33,956 nucleotides of DNA from Apostichopus californicus. Taxonomy: Eukaryota; Echinodermata; Holothuroidea; Aspidochirotida; Stichopodidae. Under the pieces are notes generated by a model. It saw only the letters and a list, made by a program, of their open reading frames with translations. It was not told where the DNA came from and did no database searches. Below, one piece after another: positions 1 to 10,826 of this stretch. The stretch's first letter is position 1. Each line of letters starts with the position of its first letter. The stretch covers positions 283-34,238 of the forward strand of contig JAIPMN010001225.1 in assembly GCA_020650975.1 (NCBI GenBank), written 5' to 3'. Position numbers and translations under genes: made by a program.

Positions 1-540
1 CAAACGACTGATCCGCTCTCAGCCCCAGTCCCCTTGCATCGGGACTGTGACTGTGTGATCATCGTCGGGTGTGCATCACCATTCCCCTCGAAAGGGAACA
101 GATACTACAGTAGCTAGGGTATACAGCTAAAGATAAGTTAGTTGTTTGCACAGTCGCATCTGTACAAGGATTGTACAAGAGAGCTACCTGTACTGGCAAA
201 ATCCTGGCCCGGGCTGAAAGGGTGTGACGAACCGTGGACAAATTAAACGAAATATTTCATTCTATATATACGTATCTTTATATGTATATACGTATATATA
301 AATTAAAAGAAAAGGCTCTGCAAAGCCTGATTCGACCACGAATGGCTTGTTATTACTCACGCAATGCCTAACCCCTTTTGAACTTGATTGGGAAAGTAAA
401 GACAATAGAATCACTGACTTTGAGATCAGTATCTATAATTTTGCAGGGGCGATTCTGATTGACAATAAACCCACGCTAGCCAACTGGCACCCAACCAGCC
501 GTACATAAAGCTCTTCGCTTCATTCACGGTCGTTGCCAGT
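1..540. other. 5' flank of the first plus-strand gene
   Basis: No coding exon is visible here. Positions 32-110 belong to a dispersed repeat that has a second copy at 10743-10826. Positions 260-305 are an alternating AT-rich stretch (TATATACGTATA type). The segment ends just upstream of the inferred first non-coding exon, so it probably includes that gene's promoter, but I see no clear TATA box or initiator that fixes a start site. Confidence 0.35.
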
Positions 541-641
541 TTTGCAAAACCACACGGAAGCAGTCACTTATGAAAGCGACTGTAGGAAAAAGCTAACACA
601 GAATTACCGTCAACAAGAGCTCTTCGTGGAACGTTATCAGG
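540..641 (+). other. Probable 5' UTR exon (donor at 642) of the Cys-rich microprotein gene
   Basis: The supporting signal is a strong 5' splice site at 642 (AGG followed by GTAAGT). The short ORFs here are closed by stops and none reads into the next exon with an ATG, so the exon is taken as non-coding. Its left edge is not visible in the sequence and is only approximate. It would splice to the acceptor at 3222, across an intron of about 2.6 kb. Confidence is limited because one donor motif is the main evidence. Confidence 0.35.
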
Positions 642-1250
642 GTAAGTCGATCTTATAATAGTATTTCCCCTTTTTAGTCAAAAATTTGAAAGAAATTTAG
701 ACATCGTAATTTTTATAGAATGCTCTAAAATATATATTGATCTGTGTATGTATAGATATTTGTTGACATTTATAACATTACCACGTCCTCTTTTTTCGTT
801 TATCACCGAGACTGCTTTGAGTGTCAATCTGTGTACATGATATATAGGAGGGCATCAGGAGTTACTAATATATGTACATACGTTGCCTCACATGCATATA
901 GGCGCTTATCGTTTGATATTATCATGATATAATCAATCGACCGAATTTACTTGTCTTATAAAATTCTCTTGTTTTTGTGGATGGGGATTGGGAGGCGTGT
1001 GTTATATCGTGGTTTTGATATAGCTCTTATTTTAGGGTGGTGACATACTACCAGGTACTGTAGTTATTTGCGTCATCATAATGGGTCACATTCCTCTGTG
1101 TAATAATCAAGGACGCAACTGGGCTGAGAGTGTGATAATTATGTCTCGCTGGCATGTTTGGTTTTTATGAACAGTTCCTTACTTGACTATAGAGCTCTTG
1201 CAATGATATTACTTTTTAACATGTAATTAAAAATATATGTCACTATACGA

Positions 1251-1270
1251 TGTGTGTGTGTGTGTGTGTG
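1251..1270. repeat. (TG)10 microsatellite
   Basis: Ten uninterrupted TG dinucleotides are read directly from the sequence, within the inferred first intron of the plus-strand gene. Confidence 0.95.
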
Positions 1271-2044
1271 CAAAATCGTAGTAACAAGCCTGTATTAGAT
1301 TATAATGGTTTAAAAAATCCTATCAAAATGATTAGCCTATACTTATACTATATCTGGGCAACGCAGTTGAAACACTAGTGCCATGATAGCCTACTGCTGC
1401 CGTATATAAGTATATCCACTTATCAGTTTTTTGTCGGAATTTCATTATAGCGTCCAGAAAAGCCTGATCAGGAATTTATATTAGATGTACGTTATTTCTT
1501 TCTCCGAGAGTAGGTACGTCTCCATGGTGACGAATTAGCTATTCGCGAATCTGAATTAAACTACGCACATATAGCAATAATATGCACTGTGTGACAACAT
1601 TGTTGGAAGGCTATATACGTATGCTAATATCTTGCTCAATGCATACACGGTGTACATTATGTTACTACCCAGATGATTTCGCCGCTTACGTAATACTGTG
1701 TAATGTTATTGCAGTAGGCTGAGTTCATTTTCTGTTGGAAGTGGGTAAATCGTGATTAACATGTATTGTTACCTTATATTGACAAACACACTGTACTTAT
1801 CAGTATTCTGCATTACGTGCCACTACTGCTGAATCGTTTTGAGATTAACATACGTACTGGCCTACCAAAGTCAGAAAAGGGCGGGAAGACATTTGGAACA
1901 GAGTCGACGCTGGACTACATATCATCAGTGATAGTTTTGAATAAAAGAAAAAGAAAAAAAAAGAAGATAACTATATAGTAAAATATCTGTCCAGAACTAA
2001 AATCATCATGAGAGAGGAATGGACAGAATGCAGGCAACACTCAA

Positions 2045-2317
2045 AGTCGGATCCAGGATTTTATAAAAGAGGGTGTGTCGCAGGGGGTTGTTGAAGCCGA
2101 CCTCATTGGGGGCGTCTTCCCCGCAGAAAAAATATAAACAAGGCCAGAAAAATATATACAAGGCGTTAAATGATGCGAGGTGGAGACATCTTTAGACTAC
2201 AAATGAATTATTAGGTCTGAACTCAAGGTTGTGCTATGGCAACTAATTTATTGGAGTGTATGTGGTTTGGATTTTACTTTTGTGTGCACCTCCACATCCC
2301 ACATGGATCCCCGCCTA
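2045..2317. mobile_element. MITE-like fragment with degenerate GGATCC-type terminal inverted repeats
   Basis: The left end reads GTCGGATCCAGG (2046-2057). The right end reads ATGGATCCCCGCCT (2303-2316), which is close to an inverted copy. The interior (2066-2130, with GAGGGTGT, TTGAAGCCGA and a C-rich stretch) is recognisably similar to 23020-23095 elsewhere in the window. That supports a dispersed, non-autonomous element. No transposase is present. The ends are degenerate, so superfamily and exact borders are uncertain. Confidence 0.4.
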
Positions 2318-3272
2318 ATAATATACCCCTATATTATGTGATTATAACGACAAATGTAGTTTGTTTCAATATCTATAACATGTACTGCAGAATTTTTAAT
2401 GTTGATAGCTCAAACCGACTATTCGTACAACACTGTGCAATATATACGTTACACACTATAGCTTAATTGCATGCCGATACATTAGTACCTACAATCAGTT
2501 CTCAGTCCAGCTGTATACATAGAATATTGCAGTAGCTGCTATAAGTACAGATAACGTTTGTAGACTATAGTATACTGAATACTGCGTAGTAGTAGTAGTA
2601 CTACGGTGTGGTATAGCTGCCTAATTGTTGACTCACAGTCACTGTAGAGATATTTGCTGGTTGCTTGATTGCAGTCTAATCCTGTTGAAGCAAAATAAAT
2701 ATCCAGCAAAAGAATTAAGGCTACCATCATTAATCATTGCATATTGTACACATGTGATAAAGAGAAACGGACACTGTACCACTACATATGCTCTTCCTCT
2801 GCCGTTAACCTACACTACATCACCGTTTGTTATAACACAATAGTTGTTACAGTTGTATTTACATTGTACAACAATTCGGCGTTTATGATTGTAAAACAAA
2901 CAATCATATATTTTTCATTTCGAAAACAGAGAGGTAGGCCTATACAACGTTGTATATAAAAGTACGCTAAAAATACCACCATCTGGTTAAAATTGTTTCC
3001 AATCAACGATTTTTGTCTTCGGACAGGCTATTTACAGTGCTTAGTCTCGTCGTAACGTATAGCTATAGCTAGGCTACATGTACTGGCAATTGTAAACTAC
3101 CAGGTGTACTTGTGTTTGTATCTTTTTGTAATTTTGTTCCTTTATGTCAGTTTGTCGTTTAATATTCTGCTGAGATCAACGAAGAGACTAATGAACAAGT
3201 TTTATACTTTCGTTTGATACAGGTATTAGTTTCTAGTTTTCTACAACCTCACTACTCTCACCAACTATCATC

Positions 3273-3383
3273 ATGCCTGATCTGCCAGGAGTCAAGAAAC
3301 CAAACAAGTGCAAAATGTGCCTGTGGAGGTGTCTATCATGTTGCCCATGTATTCCACCAGCGCCACCTAAGATGCCGGGAGAG
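3273..3383 (+). CDS. Cys-rich microprotein, coding exon 1 (37 of 42 residues)
   Basis: I do not recognise this gene. The exon starts after a clear acceptor (TTTGATACAG, ending 3222) and ends at a consensus donor (GAG followed by GTGAGA at 3384), giving an exon of 3223-3383. The first ATG at 3273 opens a frame of 37 codons to the donor, in phase 0. The peptide begins MPDLPGVKKPNK. It then has a dense cysteine stretch with Cys at residues 13, 16, 20, 23, 24 and 26, followed by a proline-rich segment (PPAPP, residues 28-32). There is no signal peptide. Joined to the exon at 7198, it ends DGCCC, giving 42 residues with 9 cysteines. Such a protein could bind metal or be lipidated at Cys residues; this is inference only. 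A second frame is also open through this exon but has no ATG (see findings). Confidence 0.55.
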
Positions 3384-4251
3384 GTGAGAATATTTTCATT
3401 TCATAAAAACACAACACAGCACTATTTATAAACAATAGTTTTGTGTTTGAACTCGAACGCCTACCCATTAACTTGCTTATGTAACATCAACACATATATT
3501 GTACTCCATAAAATATGATCTGATCTTTCATCAAATCCATTCGCGAACAGAAAACTTTCGGGGAAACTGCATGGAGAAAAAAAACGTGCCCGTATCAGTT
3601 TTTCAAACCCCTTTCCACACCCCGCTCTAGGAGAGTGTACATTCCCCCGTGGGAGCTGCAGGTTTCGCCCCTCCCAGGGATTTGGAAACGGACTGGAATG
3701 GTTATTGAAGAAAGGGCTTCGCCAAGCTTGAACAAACAACCAACAAACAAAGAGACTTTGAAACTTAAAGTCGATCTATACACGAGTCTGTATTCTACGT
3801 CAAATTTTGACCGCTAAAAATATTTAGAGAAATTTTAAAGTGAACTGACCATGAGCGTCGATTGAGTACCAGAATTACAAGAACACTGTTTTGCTCCGAT
3901 TCTCAGTTTACTTGTTTACCTAGTAATCATGTTAACGTGTTAACGCACATTTTGATTGTCACAAAATATGTAAATATCATACAATGAGTATTCCAGTATT
4001 TGTCACATTTAAGTTGAAACATGTGTTGTTAATTTTTAATGTGTGGTCATTCTAACATTTATGGCCTATATAACAGTTTTTGTACCACTATATATAATCC
4101 CTTTTAATTATAGAGGTAAAATACGTATAGTTATGCCTGGAGTAAACAACCATTTACGTTTATTATTAGTAACCAAGGTTGTTTACAAATTTTCCAGTTT
4201 TTATTACTACAATCGTGCCATCTGTTCTCTATAGTTCTCGAATAGTAGTTG

Positions 4252-4266
4252 TCTCTCTCTCTCTCT
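4252..4266. repeat. CT microsatellite
   Basis: An uninterrupted CT dinucleotide run is read directly from the sequence, inside the inferred second intron of the plus-strand gene. Confidence 0.9.
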
Positions 4267-4926
4267 TGGATGATGATATGGTCGAGTAAGCAATTCAAAT
4301 TCTCCTTTGAAAAGAAAATATAGCTATTCGATGTTTAGGGAGAGGGGTTAAACCTATATCTGCGATGGAGGATACGCTGGAGCAGTCGCAAACAATTGAC
4401 CTACAATTAAGCTGCCTATAAATAATATTATATCTATATGCATATATACCACACAGTGGTGTAGTCTCTTTGAAGGGTCAATCGTCCCACGCGTGAATTG
4501 ATACGGAACAGTGATCAATAAAGTGGTTGTACTTTGCAGAACGAAATAAGGTCACAAGTAGAAAGTGTATAATACGTGAAAAGTGTACAGGAATTTGAAG
4601 CAAACGTGCAACAAAAGGCCTAATTGAATAATCACTCGTTCTAGCTAATATATAATAATATCCTTGCCCTTTCAAACTTGTTTACTGAAGCCCTTCGAGT
4701 TCTCTGTTTTTTTAAATTTATTTTGTTTATGAATAATGATATGCTAACAGCAATATGACATCATATGATGCATAAAGAGGCTGTGTGGGTGGGGCGGTGG
4801 TATAGAATAGGATGTGGTGAACTATAGAAAGTATATTGAGATTTAATCTGTTAGCTAACCTGTTCCAGTGAAGTGGCACGAACAGGATTTCAAATGTGTA
4901 ATTGTACATGTATGTAGTGGTGGGCA

Positions 4927-4943
4927 GGGGGGGGGGGAGGGGG
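4927..4943. repeat. Poly-G run
   Basis: Eleven consecutive G are followed by an A and five more G. This is one of several long C/G homopolymers in the window. Confidence 0.9.
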
Positions 4944-7197
4944 TATAATTTTTCCAGACTGATTTAGGTGGGGCATTACTTGTAATGGAATGGCCTTCTG
5001 GTTCGGAGCAGTGGGTCAAGTCTTACTTGATTGAATGTAGAAAATACCTAGACTGAACATTTTCCCACGACTGACGATTGCGCAGGCCATATTGACCAAT
5101 TTGCTGATATTTCCCAAACAATGTGCAAGCGATATAACTGTTAAAACTATACATATGCAGCTACGCACAGGGCCAAAGCAGCTATATAATAATATATTTC
5201 TCGCTTTCTTTTGATACTTTGTATGCTACAATCAGCAAACACGTTAACTACCTTGCTATATATAGTAAAGTTAACAAAAACTCACGCGATTGCAATTAAA
5301 CTGAAAATATCAAATAGGAAAAAAATATCCCGAGGGAATGGAACTGTATAAATGAGTTCACGTGACCACTGTACTGGAGGTTTTATTGAATAGCTTATTC
5401 AGGCATAATAAATAGGCTATAGTCCAGAGACCTGATGTGGTTTAAAGAGGTCACCGAGCTAATTTGTTGGATACAGCAGTAGCTTACTTTAAGGAATTCT
5501 TGTATATTTCCGATCGGTATTATTGTTGACGACATGTGGTGTACTTTATTTCTTTGACGAGTTTCAACAGCCTTGGGCAAAACGGCTGAAAGGAATTAAA
5601 ACTTCATCAGTACTGCCCCACATTTGATCATCAATAATTTACGAAAAGCTATACACAAAGTGATTAATTCACGTCAACACTGTGAACAACATACAATATA
5701 CCCTGAAGAAGAGTCTGCTGTTAAAACTTATCCGATCTACTACATTTATGGCGGCTTAAGGAGTTTTTGAAAAGGTATCTAATTTATAAGAAATTTCACC
5801 GAAAATTAAGAAAGAAATGTATTTGTATACAAACGCGGTTTTTGTTGTGATTACTGTAGGTACTGTACGGAGCGTGGGTTATGTCGCAATCTGCATTAGC
5901 GTAGATTACGTCACGTTCTGTACTGTTCAAATCATATTGGAAATGTCCATCCTTAACGATTAAAAATTCGTTTCTCTGTCAAATGCAACATTAGCGTTCT
6001 CATACTTTGACAACATGTTTGGAAAATTATTTATCATTTTTTAAGGTAACTTCTTTGGGCCACCAGACAATCCTTTTAATTGCTAGCCGGACGGTGCTGA
6101 TAATAGCTTTCTCCATGTTGCCATTCTGGTCTTCTAATAACATGAAAAAGGGTAATCGGTATTATCCCAAAAATGCGGTCAAATTGCATAAGTTTCCAAT
6201 TTCTAAAGTACATTCCCCGATATTCTGAAGCTCCAAATTATCGCATGACATTGTGAAGTGTAAAGTTTCCCTACTGACTTAGCCATTTACGGTGAGACTA
6301 TGCCAACGTGAGATTGACACAGTGTATCATGTTCGATAAAGTGGCATTAAAATGAAATCGTTTGGACTTAAAGGGTGTGAAGACTCGCGCACAAATAAAC
6401 GTCTCATGCCGGTAATCTGACCTAGTTTCGAATGAGGTGTAACAGAAGTGTTAGACACCACCATCGATCACAGAAAATACACACACAGCTTGCTACCGTC
6501 GGTAATTAGACACTAGTGCACAGTCAGTACATGCAGCTAGGGTCAATACCCACAACACAGTGTACATATAAAAGCAGCGATGGACATCTCAAGTCTAGAT
6601 AAAAGATATCAAGGTATCACGTTTCATTACTGTCTGCATTTTGTAGCGACACGAACAAAACGTCACTTGCAAGCAACGGAAAGTTAACTTTTTCAGATGG
6701 CCGCACGCGGTTTGGGGCGAGCCTTCAATGCCTTTAATTATCAATTATTTTGTGGAGCCAGATTCTGATGATCATCAGTGTGGTATTGATATATAGGGCT
6801 CTGATAGTCATTATAGGCATATATACGGTACTGCTAAATTCACTACAATGCTGAAGTTGATGTATACAACCTTTACTGGGTTCTATATATCGATGCCAGC
6901 AGTTAGCAATTTCACCCGACTACTGCAATTACTCAACTTTAACAAGGTGACATGTACTAATATGGTTTCGAAAGGGAAACTAAAAGCTGTAATTCCGTGG
7001 ACAGGAAATTTGTGGGAAATTAGTCATTTATCTCCTTAAATGTTTCATTTCCTTTAAAAGTTCAGTTCTGTTTATTGGTTACCAGGTAATTGATGATCTA
7101 CATGCCTATAGAGTAACCTTGACAAAATGTTACTTAACATTCTCTATGAAACTTGCATTGTTTATGACTAGTTTTCATTTCTCCTTATTTATCACAG

Positions 7198-7215
7198 GAC
7201 GGTTGCTGTTGTTAG
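7198..7215 (+). CDS. Cys-rich microprotein, coding exon 2 (last 5 residues and stop)
   Basis: A 49-nt exon (7198-7246) is bounded by a strong acceptor (CTCCTTATTTATCACAG) and a consensus donor (AAG followed by GTAGGT at 7247). In the phase-0 frame from the previous exon it encodes Asp-Gly-Cys-Cys-Cys and then TAG at 7213-7215. The stop lies 31 nt before the exon end, too close to the junction to be a typical trigger of nonsense-mediated decay. A C-terminal triple cysteine recalls prenylation or acylation tails, but this is not demonstrated. The alternative phase-2 frame reads a hydrophobic stretch (TVAVVSITSLVFITLK), so the coding frame needs cDNA evidence. Confidence 0.45.
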   Translation, partial: DGCCC

Positions 7216-7855
7216 CATTACATCACTGGTGTTCATAACTCTGAAGGTAGGTTTATATGGACAACAAACATAGTCCGTACAGCCATGATAACTCTGATTG
7301 GGGAGGGGATGTGGGAGGGGGCGGGGAGCTGATATGGATCCTGCAAAGAGGGACCAATCCTTTAAGCCAGTGGTGTACGTGTGACCTGTGGAATTTCTGA
7401 ACGTTTCAGGGCGGAGGAATATTAAATGATAAGTTGAGCCATGGCTCATGGGAAAATGAAAAACTAAGAGGTCATCGGACAATCCCACAAGTATAATAAC
7501 TTGTATACAGAAGATGACACCTTGAATCAAATTTTGCCCGAAATGTCGCCAGGAAAAGTCCCCCAAAACATGGATTCTAGAATATCGACTACAGTAAACA
7601 GGCCTCATGGTTTTTCGGATTTTAAAGGGATAATATGTGGACAACGGTGATCTGCAAGTTGGATAAACGGCATTGCCGTATACAAAATGAAAGTCTCCCA
7701 GTTGTGTTTGTTAGGTAGATCTTAGTGCAATGATATTGAGAGGAAATCGACCCGGATATGCGACTGTAGAACTTGATACCCCAAACAGCCTTTTGGCATC
7801 AAATTATTTTGATACAAAACACTGCTATTGGTCCAGTTTGTAATTCTATAACACT

Positions 7856-7924
7856 TTCAAGTTTTGGGAAACTGTGACCATTTAAACACCTTCAAGTTTT
7901 GGGAAACTGTGACCCTTTAAACAT
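7856..7924. repeat. Two-copy tandem repeat, 35-bp period
   Basis: The block starting TTCAAGTTTTGGGAAACTG occurs at 7856 and again at 7891 with only about one mismatch per unit. The near identity suggests a recent duplication. Confidence 0.85.
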
Positions 7925-8823
7925 CCGAGGCTCATCAGTTAAAGTGACTGGACCATACAGTCTAACACAACTTCAGCGAGCTCTTTTCCTCAGATCCAAC
8001 ACAAAACTCAGTAGGAAATCATAACACAATTCATTACAAATTTGTTAAACAAGGTGAAGTCATCCAAATGTACCATCTTTGTAGTTGACACACAATAAAG
8101 CCATGGACTAACATACACATTTACGCATATGTTCATATAAACTATTATTATTAGACGTAATCTTCAAATTTTAATAGTAAACAAGATAATACATTACATA
8201 GTTTATTTTGCTACTTTTGGTTCAGTGTATATTGCTTTCATTTTGCATACTGACATACATGTTAGTAATGTGATTAAGTCATCTTCAAATTTCTTTTATC
8301 TGATATAAATTCCACAGCACTCAACTGTAACTGTAAACGATACATAATTAATGTATTTGATCCATTACTTGTAAGGTATATGTATTGAAATGATATCACC
8401 ACAGGTATCTAAAAATGTCTACCAAACTTCAAAGTCCATTATATGATTACATTCTAGCGAATACATGCATTCTCTGAGATACAAACATGCCTTCGTTTCA
8501 GGTTTTCTTTTTAGATAAACATTAGTTATGAATGTTTTATAATGGCTGTATAACTTGTAGGTCATCAGGCTTTCTTAGCAGTTGCTGAAACCTAGCACCG
8601 CATATTATATAGGCCTAGTTTGTTATTTAATCGTTATACAGATGTAGTGCACATTAATGGATGGGAGGGATATCTACAGTCATATGGTTGTGCTTTAAAG
8701 TTACCCTAGCAACATTTGTCGTAGAAATTTATGGTGTGGAAAATTCTACTTCAAGTTACAAATGCTTACAAACTACTGGCGTGCACGGGATTTCAAATGT
8801 ATATGTGCATGTGTGGGGGGTAG

Positions 8824-8835
8824 CCCCCCCCCCCC
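8824..8835. repeat. Poly-C run (12)
   Basis: Twelve consecutive C flanked by G-rich and C-rich sequence. This is one of a set of long C/G homopolymers in the window. Confidence 0.9.
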
Positions 8836-8898
8836 TCCCATTGCGTACGCTATTTGTATGATCCTGAATAAATATTTCTTCCATTTTTATTTTCACAG

Positions 8899-9185
8899 GT
8901 TACCATCGACTTCTATATGGGAGGGATATTTTAAATGTTGGCTACGCCGATGGAAAAAAAACAACCACCTTTCTTTTCTCGGCCGCCCTCCTTCAACCTC
9001 CATCCGGCCATTAAAATTTGTCTTTGCTGCCTTTTGTATTGTCGTGTTTGGTTACGTTGTTGTGGCGGGTGTTATTTTATAGTATGTTTGGATACGTATA
9101 TTCCCGTTTATTCAAGCTACTTCATGCCATGAGTATATTTTGTTTCCCCCATTATATCTAATAATAAATAACGCTTACTTAACAT
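8899..9185 (+). other. Possible terminal, non-coding exon of the plus-strand gene
   Basis: A good acceptor (CCATTTTTATTTTCACAG, ending 8898) precedes this segment, and an AATAAA at 9163-9168 could serve as its poly(A) signal. If the microprotein frame with its stop at 7213 is right, this exon is 3' UTR. A hydrophobic ORF ending at 9082 also crosses it, but its phase would require passing a stop in the 49-nt exon, so it does not join. The exact 3' end is a guess. Confidence 0.3.
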
Positions 9186-10148
9186 ATTTCTGTGTCTTTC
9201 ATACGTTTGAACATAGATATGTCTGTTATCTTATTCGGTTTCTTGATTAGTTTAATCCTCAGCTATATATCCTATACAACTCACGATACATGTTCACAAC
9301 CATTCGAAATGAACGTTGTCACTTCGACGTCCATGTTATGTTATTAAAAATAGGTACAAATTGATATGATATTTCTGGTCTTATTTTTCATAGTTCAGTC
9401 TTGGGCGTAGACACGTCCAGGCAGCGCCACTTCCGATTCTGTACAGTTAATGGCCGGGGTTCGAAGCACTAAATTACTTTATGAGAAAGAATTACCCTTC
9501 AAATTCCCAGAGCCCTTGTGTGGGTGGGTCCAATACATCATTCACACACTGAGCCCTCGATTCTCTTGTTGCGATTTTGAGGACGGGGGGTGTAAGCTAC
9601 ACCAGCAGTGATTTGGTTCTCAGGGCTGAATAAACAGCTACTATTAGCATGATCAAGACAAAACGCCACCCCACCCCCCGCTGACACCTCAAAATTCAAG
9701 GGGCTTCCTATATTCTTACGCCAGTTCATGAAACACGAAAAGCAGAAAATTCAGAACAAGTTTCTTTACATTTCTAAATTTATATTGAATCGATTGCTTC
9801 GGTGATGGACATTACGTAAATAGGCTACGTTGAAAATGACGACCATATATGGCAATTTCACAATGATGTAGTGAAAAAGTATAAAAGAGGCAATTTCAGC
9901 TCAACTGCCAAGGTGAAAAATAATAAATAAATAATCTGTCAAGTACTGCTGAAAAAAAGCCTGTACAGCACGCTAAAATGGAGAGGGGAGGGGGTGGCGA
10001 TACATATGACTGCCCGGTTCTCATCAATGATGGATTATCAGTTCTACGTCTCACAGCGCAAGGACTAATCGGCTCCATGAAGAAGTAAAATCAAACCATA
10101 AGTGGAAACACAAACTCAATCACTACTCATGCGATGACACACATGATT

Positions 10149-10164
10149 CCCCCCCCCCCCCCCC
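10149..10164. repeat. Poly-C run (16)
   Basis: Sixteen uninterrupted C are read directly from the sequence, in intergenic DNA. Confidence 0.9.
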
Positions 10165-10742
10165 ACCAAACCATTGCTACGTAGTATTATTTATCGTCGT
10201 CCTGGTTGTTTGTGCTCAAGGCTTCATATCTGAGCAGTCGCTATTTCATCTCATTCTTGCAGAGCCTATTTTATTAATCAAATACAACTCTTTGAGATGA
10301 GTGTAACATTATCTGTTTCAACTTACTCATGACTAAACAAACTGCCACGTGACAGGCCTATATAATAAAACAAAACCAAGACAAGGAGTGAAACTAGATG
10401 ACTCGTTCCACAGAATTGTTCTCTATGTTTAACGCGTGGTGAAGACCACGGTCACAATCAGGAAATTATTTACTTCCTGGCAGGAACTGATGCCACAAGC
10501 TAGCTAGCCCATCACATGACCAACGTACAGAGCATGGCAGGTAACGAATCTACTTCACAACTTCAAGTAATATCTATGTAAACCCTTCAACTACTTTAAA
10601 CCACGACTGACCTTCCAATGTTAAAGGGATACTTATCTATTGCAACTAGTTTAGATACCTTCCTTTTCGTTTACAATAGTCACCCAAGATTGAGCCTTGA
10701 CACGAAAACCATACGTCTTAATTTATATAATCTCAACCCTGC

Positions 10743-10826
10743 TCCTCTTGCAACGGGTATACGTGACCATGTGATCATCGTCAAATGTGTATCACGAGTC
10801 CCTTAGAAGGGTAATAGCTATTACAC
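10743..10826 (+). repeat. Dispersed repeat, second copy of 32-110
   Basis: The segments share the core GTGATCATCGTC (55-66 and 10771-10782) and collinear flanking similarity: TTGCA, CGGG, TGAC before the core, and ATCAC, CCC, GAAGGG-like after it. The two copies have the same orientation. The family is not identified. Confidence 0.55.

Larger units (their letters stand above)
642..3222 (+). other. Inferred intron 1 of the Cys-rich microprotein gene
   Basis: This AT-rich stretch has no exon I can support. It holds a (TG)10 microsatellite at 1251-1270 and a MITE-like fragment at about 2045-2317. The small ORFs in it show no family resemblance and no matched splice signals. Confidence 0.35.
3384..7197 (+). 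other. Inferred intron 2 of the Cys-rich microprotein gene
   Basis: This stretch is AT-rich with no convincing exon on either strand. It contains a CT microsatellite at 4252-4266 and a G-rich run at 4927-4943. It begins with GTGAGA and ends with a pyrimidine-rich tract and ATCACAG. Confidence 0.45.
7247..8898 (+). other. Inferred intron 3 (or alternative 3' UTR) of the plus-strand gene
   Basis: No supported coding exon is present. The sequence includes a 35-bp tandem duplication at 7856-7924 and an AATAAA at 8094-8099 that could end the transcript if the donor at 7247 is not used. A 12-C run lies at 8824-8835. Confidence 0.35.

Noticed and set aside
7192-7644. 150-codon minus-strand ORF overlapping the 49-nt exon
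   Set aside because: It has no recognisable domain, its composition looks like translated repeat or intron DNA, and it is antisense to an exon with better splice evidence.
8762-9082. Plus-strand ORF ending in a hydrophobic helix (FVFAAFCIVVFGYVVVAGVIL-like end)
   Set aside because: Only the part after the acceptor at 8898 could be exonic, and that phase would need the 49-nt exon to be read in a frame with a TAA stop. The upstream part includes a poly-C run. It is kept only as a possible non-coding terminal exon.
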